Under the pieces are notes generated by a model that saw nothing but the letters and a program-made list of their open reading frames with translations, was not told the DNA's origin and did no database searches. DNA of 64,000 bases from an uncultured Lachnospiraceae bacterium (GTDB lineage Bacteria; Bacillota; Clostridia; Lachnospirales; Lachnospiraceae), in assembly GCA_910579225.1 (NCBI GenBank), contig CAJTTI010000010.1:1-64000 (forward strand). The letters run 5' to 3'. Each line of letters starts with the position of its first letter. Position 1 is the stretch's first letter. This document shows, piece after piece, positions 27,003 to 36,586 of the stretch. The translations under genes and the position numbers were made by a program.

Positions 27003-27548
27003 ATGAAAGAAGATGGGTATGAGCGGATCAGGGAATATCTGACAGATGGGGAATATGTAATCTGGCAAGGTGCGCCGGTGAAAGGGCATCTGTTTTCGCT
27101 GCAGGATATTTTCCTGATTCCATTCAGCCTGATGTGGGGTGGATTCGCCGTTTTCTGGGAACTGATGGTGATCCTGGCAGATGCTCCGCTGCTCATTAAG
27201 CTGTGGGGAATTCCATTTGTGGTAATCGGTTTCTATCTGATGGCGGGCAGGTTTTTTGTGCAGGCGCATATGAGGAAGCATACCCTTTATGCGGTCACCA
27301 ATAAAAGAATTCTGCGTATTCGGAAAAAACAGGTGGATTCGTTAAATTATCGTCTTAGTCCGCAAAAGCGTATGACACAGCATAAGGACGGTTCCGGAAG
27401 CATAATATTTGAAAATTCCGGAAATCAATGGAACAAAGGATACCAGGTGGTGTGGGGAATGAATATGAAGGCAGGTTTTTGGATGGAACATATTCCGGAG
27501 GTAAGCCGGGTATTTCACATTCTGGAGGAGCAGACAGTTGATTCATAA
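27003..27548 (+). CDS. Small membrane protein with PH-like domain
   Basis: A 181-residue protein with two hydrophobic segments around residues 38-80 (FLIPFSLMWGGFAVFW and LWGIPFVVIGFYLMAG) followed by a beta-rich part starting TLYAVTNKRILRIRKK. The pattern of two membrane segments followed by YAVTNKRIL resembles bacterial PH-domain (DUF304/YdbT-like) proteins. The start follows AGGAG. Function is unknown. It is 31 bases after the flavoprotein gene. Confidence 0.7.
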   Translation: MKEDGYERIREYLTDGEYVIWQGAPVKGHLFSLQDIFLIPFSLMWGGFAVFWELMVILADAPLLIKLWGIPFVVIGFYLMAGRFFVQAHMRKHTLYAVTNKRILRIRKKQVDSLNYRLSPQKRMTQHKDGSGSIIFENSGNQWNKGYQVVWGMNMKAGFWMEHIPEVSRVFHILEEQTVDS

Positions 27549-27583
27549 TTTTATGAAAATTTTACCAACACCAGCTCAGAGTA

Positions 27584-27592
27584 TGATATAAT
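27584..27592 (+). promoter_or_regulatory. Extended -10 promoter of the second flavoprotein gene
   Basis: TGATATAAT gives a perfect -10 (27587-27592) with an upstream TG. A weak -35 TTACCA (27562-27567) is 19 bases away, so the extended -10 probably dominates. The leader of about 85 bases contains an 8-bp stem (27602-27609 with 27620-27627). Confidence 0.6.
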
Positions 27593-27681
27593 GTTCGAAA
27601 AGGGCAGAGCCTGATGTGACTTTGCCCGCCTGGAGAGTGAGACGAATCCGGGAAACGAAATGATACAGAAAGAGGGAACTC

Positions 27682-29298
27682 ATGCTGAGAATCCAACAAT
27701 TGAAGCTTCCGGTTGTTCATACCCGACAGGAACTGAAACACAGGATTGTGAAGATATTGCGTATTCGTCCGGAGGAGTTGCTCCGCTGGGAAATTGTCAG
27801 AAGATCTCTGGATGCCAGAGGAGGAAAGCTTCAATATGTTTATGTAGTGGACGTGGAGACAAAGAAAGAGCAGGCCGTGTTGAGACGATGCAGGACCGGC
27901 ATTACGAAAGCAGCGCAGGTTTGCTATGATTTTCCCAACCCCGGAACGGGCAGACTTTCGCATCGGCCGGTCATCGTAGGAACCGGTCCCGGGGGGCTTT
28001 TCTGCGGTCTGATGCTTGCCAGGGCTGGTTATGCTCCCATTTTGCTGGAACGCGGACAGTGTGTGACCAAGCGTGCCAGAACCGTGGAGAATTTCTGGAA
28101 ACTTGGAATTCTTGATCCGGAGTCTAACGTTCAGTTCGGGGAAGGCGGGGCCGGGACTTTTTCCGACGGAAAACTGAATACGCTTGTAAAGGATCCGGCC
28201 GGCAGAGGACGGAAAGTACTGGAGCTTTTTGTGGAAGCGGGGGCCCCGGAAGAGATTCTGTATGAACATAAACCTCACTTGGGAACAGATGTGCTGTCCG
28301 GGATTGTCGGCTGTATGCGGGAAGAGATTATAAGACTTGGAGGTGAGGTCCGGTTTGGATGCCGGATGACGGACCTGATTATTGAGAACCAGACGGTCAG
28401 AGGCCTTATGTTTCAGAGGAATGGCCAGGAGCCGGAGTTTCTGGAAACCGGACAGGTGGTACTTGCGATTGGGCACAGTGCCAGAGACACATTTGCCATG
28501 CTGAGAGAGCGTCAGGTTCCCATGCAGCCCAAATCTTTTGCAGTTGGCGTACGGATAGAGCATTCTCAGACAATGATTAATGAAAGCCAGTACGGAAAAA
28601 ACTATCCGCCAGTACTTCCGGCAGCGTCATATAAGGTGACAAGGAAGATTGGGAGTGGAAGAGGCGTATACTCCTTTTGCATGTGTCCAGGTGGGTATGT
28701 GGTCAATGCGTCCTCCGAAGAACATGCACTGGCGGTAAATGGTATGAGCTATCAGGCGCGGGACGGGCGCAATGCCAACAGTGCCATGATCGTGACGGTG
28801 ACTCCGGAAGATTATGGGGGGACAGATGTCCTCGCAGGAGTCGAATTTCAGAGAAAGCTGGAGCGGGCGGCGTACGGACTTGGCGGGAGCAGGGTTCCGG
28901 TGCAGACGTTCGGAGATTTCTGCCAGAATACACCCTCCTGTATACTCGGCGGGATTGAACCCTGTATCAAAGGAGCCTACAGGCTGTCCAATGTACGGGA
29001 TATTTTTCCGGAAGCGCTTTCTGCGGCACTGGAAGAGGGAATTCGCGGATGTGGCAGTCTGATTCCGGGATTTGCGGAGAAAGACGCTGTGCTGTCCGGT
29101 GTGGAGAGCAGAACTTCTTCTCCTGTACGGATATTGCGCAATGAAAATCTGGAAAGCAGTGTGGCCGGTCTCTATCCCTGCGGAGAAGGAGCAGGGTATG
29201 CAGGAGGAATCACTTCTGCTGCTATTGATGGAATAAAGATTGCAGAAGCGATTGCAAAAAAATATGCGCCGTGTTATGATATAACGAATAGCGTTTGA
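27682..29298 (+). CDS. FAD-dependent dehydrogenase (COG2509-type)
   Basis: A 538-residue flavoprotein. After an N-terminal domain of about 95 residues (LKLPVVHTRQELKHRIVKIL) comes the FAD-binding motif VIVGTGPGGLFCGLMLARAG. Other blocks are NVQFGEGGAGTFSDGKLNT, GHSARDTFAML, PKSFAVGVRIEH and the closing YPCGEGAGYAGGITSAAIDG. These match the large uncharacterised FAD-dependent dehydrogenases widespread in Clostridia. The electron partner is unknown. DUF4321 and radC follow. Confidence 0.86.
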   Translation: MLRIQQLKLPVVHTRQELKHRIVKILRIRPEELLRWEIVRRSLDARGGKLQYVYVVDVETKKEQAVLRRCRTGITKAAQVCYDFPNPGTGRLSHRPVIVGTGPGGLFCGLMLARAGYAPILLERGQCVTKRARTVENFWKLGILDPESNVQFGEGGAGTFSDGKLNTLVKDPAGRGRKVLELFVEAGAPEEILYEHKPHLGTDVLSGIVGCMREEIIRLGGEVRFGCRMTDLIIENQTVRGLMFQRNGQEPEFLETGQVVLAIGHSARDTFAMLRERQVPMQPKSFAVGVRIEHSQTMINESQYGKNYPPVLPAASYKVTRKIGSGRGVYSFCMCPGGYVVNASSEEHALAVNGMSYQARDGRNANSAMIVTVTPEDYGGTDVLAGVEFQRKLERAAYGLGGSRVPVQTFGDFCQNTPSCILGGIEPCIKGAYRLSNVRDIFPEALSAALEEGIRGCGSLIPGFAEKDAVLSGVESRTSSPVRILRNENLESSVAGLYPCGEGAGYAGGITSAAIDGIKIAEAIAKKYAPCYDITNSV

Positions 29299-29317
29299 AG
29301 ATCAGAGGAGCATATGT

Positions 29318-29572
29318 ATGAAAAGTTCAAAAAATGGCTGGACATTGCTGTTGCTCATATTAGCAGGAGTGGTGCTGGGAGGACTTGTCGGCAGTCTGGT
29401 GTCTGGGGTATCCGGTCTGGACTGGCTGAATTATGGACAGTCGTTCGGGCTTGAGAATCCTGTTGTGTTGTCGCTTGGGATTCTGGTTCTGACATTTGGT
29501 CTTACTATTAAGATTACAATTGCCGGTATTATTGGGATTATTCTTGCGATTTTTATCTATCGCTGGATATAG
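29318..29572 (+). CDS. DUF4321 small membrane protein
   Basis: An 84-residue protein with two hydrophobic segments (LLLLILAGVVLGGLVGSLV and a C-terminal IAGIIGIILAIFIYRWI). The size, composition and position directly before radC and mre match the DUF4321 family of clostridia. No function is known; position suggests a link with the cell-wall elongation block. Confidence 0.75.
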   Translation: MKSSKNGWTLLLLILAGVVLGGLVGSLVSGVSGLDWLNYGQSFGLENPVVLSLGILVLTFGLTIKITIAGIIGIILAIFIYRWI

Positions 29573-29659
29573 AATATAAAACAGAAGATAATAACAGAAG
29601 AAGTATTAAGAAGATAACTGACGGGGTATCTGGAGAGATGAAGCGGAGGTTATCACAGG

Positions 29660-30349
29660 ATGAATAAGAATTTTAGCAGTCTGCCAAGAGAAGAAAGACC
29701 TTATGAAAGGTGTATGCAGCATGGAGCAAAAGGACTGAGTGACCGGGAGCTCTTAGCGGTCCTATTAAGGACCGGAGCCAGAGGCCGGACAGTTCTGGAA
29801 CTTGCCGGGGATCTTCTGAAAACCGTGCCGGAAAAGAAAGGCTTCACAGGTCTTCGGCGAATGAGTCTGGAGGAGCTGTCCGGCGTCTATGGGATCGGGA
29901 AGGTGAAGGCGGTTCAGATAAAATGTATACTGGAACTTGCCAGAAGGATGTCAAGAGAGGAAGCAGGGGAAGGAATCTGTTTTCGGACGCCTGGTTCCGT
30001 GGCAGAGTATTATATGGAAGATTTAAGGCACAAAGAGCAAGAAGTACTGTTGCTTTTGATGTTGAATCAGAAAGGCAGGCTGTTGAGAGAGAAATACATG
30101 TTCAAAGGGACAGTCAATGCATCGGTCATATCACCGAGAGAAATATTTCTGGAAGCACTGTCTGCCAGAGCGGTTCAGATTATCCTGCTGCACAATCATC
30201 CAAGTGGAGACGCCCACCCCAGCAGGGAGGATTTGAGTGTGACCAAGCGGGTGCAGGAAGCAGGAGAACTTCTTGGGATCCGGCTGACAGACCATATTGT
30301 CATAGGTGAACATACTTATGTAAGTTTCCGGGAGGAAAACTATTTGTGA
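29660..30349 (+). CDS. radC: RadC family (JAB-domain) protein
   Basis: A 229-residue protein with an N-terminal UPF0758 region (LSDRELLAVLLRTG, then a helix-hairpin-helix GVYGIGKVKAVQIK) and a C-terminal JAB/MPN domain with the metal-binding motif LLHNHPSGDAHPSREDL. The name comes from an old E. coli assignment; a role in DNA repair is not supported, and the catalytic activity is unproven. It commonly sits before mreB in Firmicutes, as here. Confidence 0.92.
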   Translation: MNKNFSSLPREERPYERCMQHGAKGLSDRELLAVLLRTGARGRTVLELAGDLLKTVPEKKGFTGLRRMSLEELSGVYGIGKVKAVQIKCILELARRMSREEAGEGICFRTPGSVAEYYMEDLRHKEQEVLLLLMLNQKGRLLREKYMFKGTVNASVISPREIFLEALSARAVQIILLHNHPSGDAHPSREDLSVTKRVQEAGELLGIRLTDHIVIGEHTYVSFREENYL

Positions 30350-30376
30350 TCAAGAGAGAAAGAGGGAAAATATACC

Positions 30377-31384
30377 ATGAATAATCATAGTTTTGGCTGC
30401 GATTTCGGGTCATATCATCTGAAAGTCTATCATAGGGATATAGATGCTTATCTGATTCAGCATAATATGGTAGCGGTACAGGATAAAAAAGGGATGCTTG
30501 CCTACGGGGATGAGGCATATGCCATGTATGAAAAGGCGCCGTCCAATATTCAGGTAACCAGTCCCATGTCCTATGGAAATCTGGCAAGCATCAGCAATAT
30601 GCAGGCATTTTTGAAAAATCTGCTGGAAGAAAATATAAAGGGACAGCTCAAAGGTGCCGAATATTTTGTGGCGCTGCCTACGGATATGCAGGAGCGTATA
30701 TTCACGACACTGATTCAGGACTCCAATATGAAGCCCAAAAGTGTGTATCTGGTAGACAAGCCGGTGGCTGCAGGACTTGGGCTTGGGATCAATGTAAAAG
30801 AAGCTCAGGGCGTAATGATTGTGGATATTGGTGCAGAGACGACAGAGATCTCGGTATTGTCTCTTGGAGGGATTGTGATCAGCCGTCTGATACAGAATGG
30901 TGGGCGATCCATTGACGACGCAATTCAGAGCGCCATCCGCAAAGAGTATAATTTCTTTATTGGAAGTAAGACTGCAGAGCTGATTAAGAAGGAGCTTGCT
31001 TATGCGCTGGAGCCGGAGGCGGTATCCATGCAGATCTGCGGACGTAATATGGTAGTTGGTCTGCCTCAGATGATGGAGATTACTTCGGAATTTGTCTATG
31101 AAGCGATTCAGGAACAGTTAGGCGTTATAATGGATGCCGTGAAGACGATTCTGGAGAGAACGCCTCCGGAGCTGGGGGTGGATATTATCCAGAATGGTAT
31201 CTATCTGACAGGCGGTTCGGCGAGAATCCATAAGCTGGATCTTCTGCTGGAACAGAAGTCCGGTATCCGGGTCTGTGTGGATGACGCGCCTGAGATGAGT
31301 GTTGCAAGGGGACTTGCCAGAGTGATGTCTGACAAAGAGTTCCGTCCCCTGGCCTTTGTTACAAAAGAGCAGAAATATGAATAA
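30377..31384 (+). CDS. mreB: Divergent MreB-family actin-like protein
   Basis: A 335-residue cytoplasmic actin homologue organising cell-wall elongation, directly before mreC. The phosphate-2 motif is clear (VDIGAETTEISVLSLGG), as is the adenosine motif (YLTGGSARIHKLD). The phosphate-1 motif is unusual (CDFGSYHLKVY in place of the usual DLGTANT), as is the N-terminal third. The product is therefore a divergent MreB or Mbl-type paralogue; orthodox MreB may exist elsewhere in the genome. Confidence 0.85.
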   Translation: MNNHSFGCDFGSYHLKVYHRDIDAYLIQHNMVAVQDKKGMLAYGDEAYAMYEKAPSNIQVTSPMSYGNLASISNMQAFLKNLLEENIKGQLKGAEYFVALPTDMQERIFTTLIQDSNMKPKSVYLVDKPVAAGLGLGINVKEAQGVMIVDIGAETTEISVLSLGGIVISRLIQNGGRSIDDAIQSAIRKEYNFFIGSKTAELIKKELAYALEPEAVSMQICGRNMVVGLPQMMEITSEFVYEAIQEQLGVIMDAVKTILERTPPELGVDIIQNGIYLTGGSARIHKLDLLLEQKSGIRVCVDDAPEMSVARGLARVMSDKEFRPLAFVTKEQKYE

Positions 31385-31402
31385 CGGCGGGAGCTGTAGT
31401 AG

Positions 31403-32404
31403 ATGAGACGAAGAGAACGATTTACGATTCCCGGGAAATATATCCTGTTTGTTCTGACGGTTCTCTGTGTCGGGACAATGTCGCTGTCTTTTTTAACTGA
31501 TTTTGACGGAGGTCCTCTGAATGTAATCTCCGGATACGTGTTGATTCCGGTTCAGAGAGGCATCAATTCCGCAGGGGGATGGATGCGCAGTAAAGTGGAG
31601 AATCTGGAGGAACTCACGGCAGTCAGAGGCGAGAATGAATCATTAAAGGAACAGGTGGCAGAGTTGACTCTGGAGAACAATTCACTGCTTCAGGAGCGTT
31701 ATGAGCTGGCAGAATTGAGGCGTCTGTACGATCTGGATAATGAATACGGCAGTCTGGATAAAATTGCTGCAAATGTAATCGGGAAAGACACCGGCAACTG
31801 GTTTCACATGTTTTTGATTGATAAGGGATCTGATGACGGGATTCGCGTGGACATGAATGTGATCGCCGGCGGCGGGCTGGTGGGGATTGTTACAAAGACA
31901 GGTCCTGACTGGGCGCAGGTCCGTTCAATCATTGATGACATGAGTAATGTGAGCGCCATGGTTCTGAAGAATTCCGACCTGTGTTATGTGCGTGGAGATC
32001 TGCAGATGATGACGGAAGGAACGATGCAGTTAAACGAACTCCGGGATCCCAATGATGAAGTGGAGCAGGGAGATAAAGTGGTTACTTCCCATGTGAGTGC
32101 AAAATTTCACAAGGGAATTTTGATTGGATATGTGAATGAAATTCATACAGATGCCAATAATCTGACAAAGTCGGGGAGTTTGACTCCGGCGGTGGATTTT
32201 GAACATTTGAGTACGGTTCTTGTGATCACTGATCTGAAACAACAGGTAGATGTAAATAAAGCCGACGGGGAAGAGGCAGATTCTCAGGAGGAACAACCTC
32301 CTGTATCGGGGGATGAGACAGAGGAATCATCAGGTACACCAGATGGAGAAAGTAGTACAACACCGGATGTGCCAGAATCTGCAGAAGGAGAAGAGACAGA
32401 ATGA
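31403..32404 (+). CDS. mreC: Rod shape-determining protein MreC
   Basis: A bitopic membrane protein that scaffolds the elongation machinery outside the membrane (333 residues). It has a transmembrane segment at about residues 13-33, a coiled coil at about 65-105 (ENESLKEQVAELTLENNSLL), and the MreC beta domain with DKGSDDGIRVDMNVI and GLVGIVTKTG. The last 50 residues are a Glu/Pro/Ser-rich tail. Overlaps mreD by 4 bases (ATGA). Confidence 0.94.
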   Translation: MRRRERFTIPGKYILFVLTVLCVGTMSLSFLTDFDGGPLNVISGYVLIPVQRGINSAGGWMRSKVENLEELTAVRGENESLKEQVAELTLENNSLLQERYELAELRRLYDLDNEYGSLDKIAANVIGKDTGNWFHMFLIDKGSDDGIRVDMNVIAGGGLVGIVTKTGPDWAQVRSIIDDMSNVSAMVLKNSDLCYVRGDLQMMTEGTMQLNELRDPNDEVEQGDKVVTSHVSAKFHKGILIGYVNEIHTDANNLTKSGSLTPAVDFEHLSTVLVITDLKQQVDVNKADGEEADSQEEQPPVSGDETEESSGTPDGESSTTPDVPESAEGEETE

Positions 32405-32922
32405 CAGAGTGGAAAGATATTCATAGTATGAAACGCAGGATCATACTTGTATTTTTGATTCTCACCTGTTTTCTGCTCCAAAGTACAATATTCAAAACTT
32501 TGTCACTGGGGTCGATCAGTCCTAACCTGATGGTGATTGTCACATCTTCCTATGGATTTATGAGCGGGAAGAAAGAGGGGCTCTGGGTCGGATTTTTCTG
32601 CGGTCTTCTGGAGGATATTTTTTATGGAAGACTTTTGGGTATGCACGCCATGATCTATATGTACATAGGTTATGCGAATGGATATTTTAATCACATTTTC
32701 TATGAAGAAGATATCAAGCTTCCAATCTTTCTGATCTCTGTCAGTGAGCTGGTCTATGGTCTTGGAACTTATGTAATTATGTTTATGATGCGGAGCCGTT
32801 TTGCATTTTCCTACTATATGATCCGAATTATACTTCCTGAACTTATATATACAATTGTTGTTACGCTGATCTTTTATCGGGTGATCTATATGGTCAATCG
32901 GAGGATGGAAGATCAGACATAA
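32401..32922 (+). CDS. mreD: Rod shape-determining protein MreD
   Basis: A 173-residue polytopic membrane protein with about five hydrophobic segments, starting RIILVFLILTCFLLQSTIF. The motif GFFCGLLEDIFYGRLLGMHA is typical of MreD. It works with MreC and PBP2 in lateral wall synthesis. Its start overlaps mreC and the PBP2 gene follows after 12 bases. Confidence 0.9.
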   Translation: MTEWKDIHSMKRRIILVFLILTCFLLQSTIFKTLSLGSISPNLMVIVTSSYGFMSGKKEGLWVGFFCGLLEDIFYGRLLGMHAMIYMYIGYANGYFNHIFYEEDIKLPIFLISVSELVYGLGTYVIMFMMRSRFAFSYYMIRIILPELIYTIVVTLIFYRVIYMVNRRMEDQT

Positions 32923-32934
32923 GGAGCTGATGGA

Positions 32935-35826
32935 TTGTTCGAAGATTTTAAAGAATCTCTTTTGAATTTTATAACTTCCAGGATCTTTGTGCTGATGCTG
33001 GTTTTTCTGACCTTTTTCGGGATTCTTCTGGGCAGAGTTTTTCTGCTTCAGATCATCAATGGAGAAGAGTATGCAGAAAGTTTTACCATGAAGATCAAGA
33101 AAGAAATCAATATTGCCAGCACCAGGGGGAAGATCTTTGACCGGAATGGCAAGATACTGGCAGACAATGTATTGTCTTATTCGGTTACAATTGAAGATAA
33201 TGGAACTTATCAGAGTGACCGGGAGAAACAGACGGCCCTGAACCGGATCATAGCACAGGTAATTGAGATCGTAGAATCTCATGGGGATCATATTATCAGC
33301 GATTTTGGAATTATCTGTGAAAACGGCAGATATGCGTTTACACAGGAGGGAACAGCTCTTCTCAGATTCAAGGCGGATATCTATGGGCGGAGGACCATCG
33401 AAGAACTGGAACCGAAGGAGGCTGCCGCTACTGCGGATCAGGTCATGGAATATCTCTGCGGAAACAAAAAATACTATATTTCCAGAGATGCTTATACGGA
33501 AGAACAGAGGGCGGCATATCGTATTCCGGAAGAAGACCGGTCTCCTGAGGAGAAGTTGAAAATTGCAACTGTCCGCTATGCCATGAGTCTGAACGGATAC
33601 AAACGTTACGTGGCCACAACGATTGCAACGGATGTCTGCGATGAGACCATGGCGGAGATTATGGAAAATATGGATAGCCTTCAGGGTGTGGATATTGCTC
33701 AGAGTAGTCTTCGGGTATATCCGGATGCGGAATATTTTGCTTCTTTGATCGGCTATATCGGAAAACCTTCCCAGGAGGAACTGGACGAGCTTCTTTTGAT
33801 AGATGAAAATTATGAATTGAATGACATTGTAGGAAAAGCCGGGATTGAGCAGTACATGGAGACAGAGCTGCAGGGAGTAAAAGGAAACCGGACCATCTAT
33901 GTAAACAGCATGGGAAATGTGCTGGAGGTGGAGAAAGAGACTCAGCCAGAATCCGGAAAAGATGTGTACCTGACCATAGATAAAGATCTGAATATTGCCA
34001 CTTATAAGATTATTGAACAGAGATTGGCAGGAATTTTGCTGTCTAAAATACGTAATATGAAGGAATATGTTCCTGGTGCGAACAGTACGGCGGCAGATAT
34101 TCTGATTCCAATTTATGATGTTTATTATGCGTTGATTAACAATCGGGTCATTGATACCACTCATTTCCGGGCAGAGGACGCCACAGAACTGGAGCGTTCC
34201 GTACAGCAGCGGTTTGACATGAGGCTTCAGAGTACCATTGAGCGCATTATGTCGGAACTTAATTCGGAAAGTCCGGAGGCTTATCAGGCTCTGCCCATTG
34301 ATATGAAAAATTATATGAGTTATATTGTATCAGATATTCTGATGGGGGAACGGAATATTCTGATGGAAAATTTGATTGACCGAAATGACGCAACTTATAT
34401 TGCATGGACAACAGACGAAGTGATTAGTCTGAGGGAATATCTCCAGTATGCCATTTCTATGAACTGGGTGGATGTATCTGGTTTGGAGGTGGATTCTCCG
34501 TATCTGAATGCGGAAGAAATCTATGCAGTTCTGATGAATTATATATCGACAGAACTGGAGAAAGACGTCGATTTTCAGAATATGCTGTATAAATATATCT
34601 TGTTAGACGATATTGTGACGGGAAAAGAAATTTGTTTACTCTTGTACGAACAGGGGGTTTTGGAGTATGATGAAGAGGCAGTGAACAGACTTCAGAACGG
34701 AAGTTATTCTGCCTACAGTTTTTTGACGGACAAGATCAGGAATCTGGAGATCACTCCGAAGCAACTTGCGCTGGAACCCTGCAGTGCGGGATGTGTAATT
34801 ACAGATCCCCATACGGGCGAAGTGCTTGCGTCGGTGACTTATCCGGGTTATGATAACAACCGGCTTACTAATACCATGGATTCTTCTTATTTCGCAGCGC
34901 TGAACAAGGACAAGTCAAGACCTCTGTACAGCCGTGCGACTCAGGAAAGGACCGCCCCGGGTTCAACTGTGAAACCGGTCATTGCGGCGGCAGGGCTGGA
35001 GGAAGGCGTGATCAGTCCGTCAGAGATTATGCATGCCACAGGTGTTTATACAGAAGCCTATGGTTCACCCACCTGCTGGGTCTATAATCAGTTCCGCAGG
35101 AGCCACGGCAATGTCAACGTGGTGGATGCAATCAAAGTATCCTGCAATTATTATTTTTATGAAGTTGGATTCCGATTGGGAGGAGGACGTACGACTGAGT
35201 ATTCTTCGGACAGGGCGTTGGAAATAATCAGCAAATATGCGGCAAAATTCGGACTGGATGAAAAGTCTGGAATGGAAGTGCCAGAAAGCGTTCCTAAGTT
35301 GTCTGATACAGATGGGATCCGTTCTTCCATTGGACAAGGCACTAATTTATTTACAGTTTCGCAGCTTTCAAGATATATCAGCGCTGTGGCAAACGGCGGA
35401 ACGGCCTATAATCTTACGCTGCTGGATAAATTGGCTGATTCTGAAGGAAACACTATTGAAGATTATTCTGCATCAGTATATAATAATGTCGATATATCAG
35501 ACGCTTCTTTCCAGGTAATCCGAGAAGGTCTGCATGAGGTAGCCTTGGACACAAAGGCTTTTCAGAGTCTGAATCTGTCCATTGCCGGTAAGACGGGAAC
35601 GGCGCAGCAATCACTCCGCCACCCGAACCATGCGTTGTTTGTTGGTTATGCACCTTATGAGAACCCGGAGATTTCCATAGCACTTCGTATTACCAATGGA
35701 TATACCTCCGCCAATGCGGCGGCCATTGCAGCGGATATTTTCCAATATTATTTTGGCCTTGTGGAAGAGGAAGAATTGCTGACAGGAACAGCTTCTGAGG
35801 CAACTACAGAGGTGATGATTGATTAG
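32935..35826 (+). CDS. mrdA: Penicillin-binding protein 2 (elongation transpeptidase), enlarged
   Basis: Class B transpeptidase cross-linking peptidoglycan during elongation, anchored by one N-terminal transmembrane segment (residues about 20-42). A TTG start follows AAGGAG. Catalytic motifs are S677 in PGSTVKP, SCN in VSCNYYF, and K886 in AGKTGTAQQ. At 963 residues it is some 300 longer than typical PBP2; the extra length lies mainly between about residues 365 and 612, inside the junction before the transpeptidase domain, and is largely helical and acidic. It partners with mreBCD upstream and rodA downstream. Confidence 0.93.
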   Translation: MFEDFKESLLNFITSRIFVLMLVFLTFFGILLGRVFLLQIINGEEYAESFTMKIKKEINIASTRGKIFDRNGKILADNVLSYSVTIEDNGTYQSDREKQTALNRIIAQVIEIVESHGDHIISDFGIICENGRYAFTQEGTALLRFKADIYGRRTIEELEPKEAAATADQVMEYLCGNKKYYISRDAYTEEQRAAYRIPEEDRSPEEKLKIATVRYAMSLNGYKRYVATTIATDVCDETMAEIMENMDSLQGVDIAQSSLRVYPDAEYFASLIGYIGKPSQEELDELLLIDENYELNDIVGKAGIEQYMETELQGVKGNRTIYVNSMGNVLEVEKETQPESGKDVYLTIDKDLNIATYKIIEQRLAGILLSKIRNMKEYVPGANSTAADILIPIYDVYYALINNRVIDTTHFRAEDATELERSVQQRFDMRLQSTIERIMSELNSESPEAYQALPIDMKNYMSYIVSDILMGERNILMENLIDRNDATYIAWTTDEVISLREYLQYAISMNWVDVSGLEVDSPYLNAEEIYAVLMNYISTELEKDVDFQNMLYKYILLDDIVTGKEICLLLYEQGVLEYDEEAVNRLQNGSYSAYSFLTDKIRNLEITPKQLALEPCSAGCVITDPHTGEVLASVTYPGYDNNRLTNTMDSSYFAALNKDKSRPLYSRATQERTAPGSTVKPVIAAAGLEEGVISPSEIMHATGVYTEAYGSPTCWVYNQFRRSHGNVNVVDAIKVSCNYYFYEVGFRLGGGRTTEYSSDRALEIISKYAAKFGLDEKSGMEVPESVPKLSDTDGIRSSIGQGTNLFTVSQLSRYISAVANGGTAYNLTLLDKLADSEGNTIEDYSASVYNNVDISDASFQVIREGLHEVALDTKAFQSLNLSIAGKTGTAQQSLRHPNHALFVGYAPYENPEISIALRITNGYTSANAAAIAADIFQYYFGLVEEEELLTGTASEATTEVMID

Positions 35827-35858
35827 AATATTGTCATAAATGTGTTGAGGAGACAAGG

Positions 35859-36533
35859 ATGGGACAGCAGACGGTAGTGATTAAAAGCAATAAATATGGC
35901 ATCACTTTATTTTTGGACAGGAATATTCCATTCAGGGAACTGCTTGCGAATATTGCTGAAAAATTCAAAACCACTTCGGATTTTTTTCAAAATGCCCGGA
36001 TGGCGCTTGCCTTCGAGGGAAGGAGGCTGAGCAGGGAAGAGCAGCTGGAGATCATTCGTGTGATTCAGGACAACTCTTCTATGGAGGTTCTGTGTGTATT
36101 GGAACAGGATGATTTAAAAGAATCTTTCATGAAACAGGTTGTGGAGGGAAGAAAGCTGGAAAGAGATTCGAATAACGGCAGATTTTATAAAGGAACCCTC
36201 CGTTCAGGTCAGGTTCTGGAATCAGAGACCAGTATCATCATATTGGGAGATGTGAACCCGGGTGCGACCATTGTTTCCAAGGGAAATGTAGTGGTACTTG
36301 GAAGTTTGAAAGGAACGATTCATGCAGGTGCAGCCGGCAATGAAGATACATTTGTGGCTGCTTTGAATATGGTTCCCATGCAGATACGGATTGCAGATGT
36401 GATAGCGCGTTCAGCAGACGGACCGGTATACAAAAAAGACATAACAACCGGCCCGATGATTGCATATGCAGAAAATGGAAATATCTATATGGAGCCGATT
36501 ACAAAAGAAGTAATTAACGACATTCGGATCTGA
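35859..36533 (+). CDS. minC: Septum site-determining protein MinC
   Basis: Inhibitor of FtsZ ring formation away from midcell (224 residues). The C-terminal beta-helix that binds MinD is clear: IIILGDVNPGATIVSKGNVV, VLGSLKGTIHAGAAGNEDTF and QIRIADVIARS. The N-terminal FtsZ-binding domain is shorter and more diverged. It starts after GAGGAGACAAGG and is followed by minD and minE. Confidence 0.94.
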   Translation: MGQQTVVIKSNKYGITLFLDRNIPFRELLANIAEKFKTTSDFFQNARMALAFEGRRLSREEQLEIIRVIQDNSSMEVLCVLEQDDLKESFMKQVVEGRKLERDSNNGRFYKGTLRSGQVLESETSIIILGDVNPGATIVSKGNVVVLGSLKGTIHAGAAGNEDTFVAALNMVPMQIRIADVIARSADGPVYKKDITTGPMIAYAENGNIYMEPITKEVINDIRI

Positions 36534-36586
36534 GTGGCAGTATGTGTCGGGTCCGATGAGCGACAGGAAAGGTTGGAGGAAGCAAT

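Noticed and set aside
27593..27681. Riboswitch in the leader of the second flavoprotein gene
   Set aside because: Only one 8-bp stem is visible and no conserved core of a known class was recognised.
32503..34164. A 553-codon open frame on the minus strand
   Set aside because: It lies opposite mreD and the PBP2 gene, which are strongly supported by motifs and by operon context; it has no ribosome site and a composition typical of an antisense shadow.
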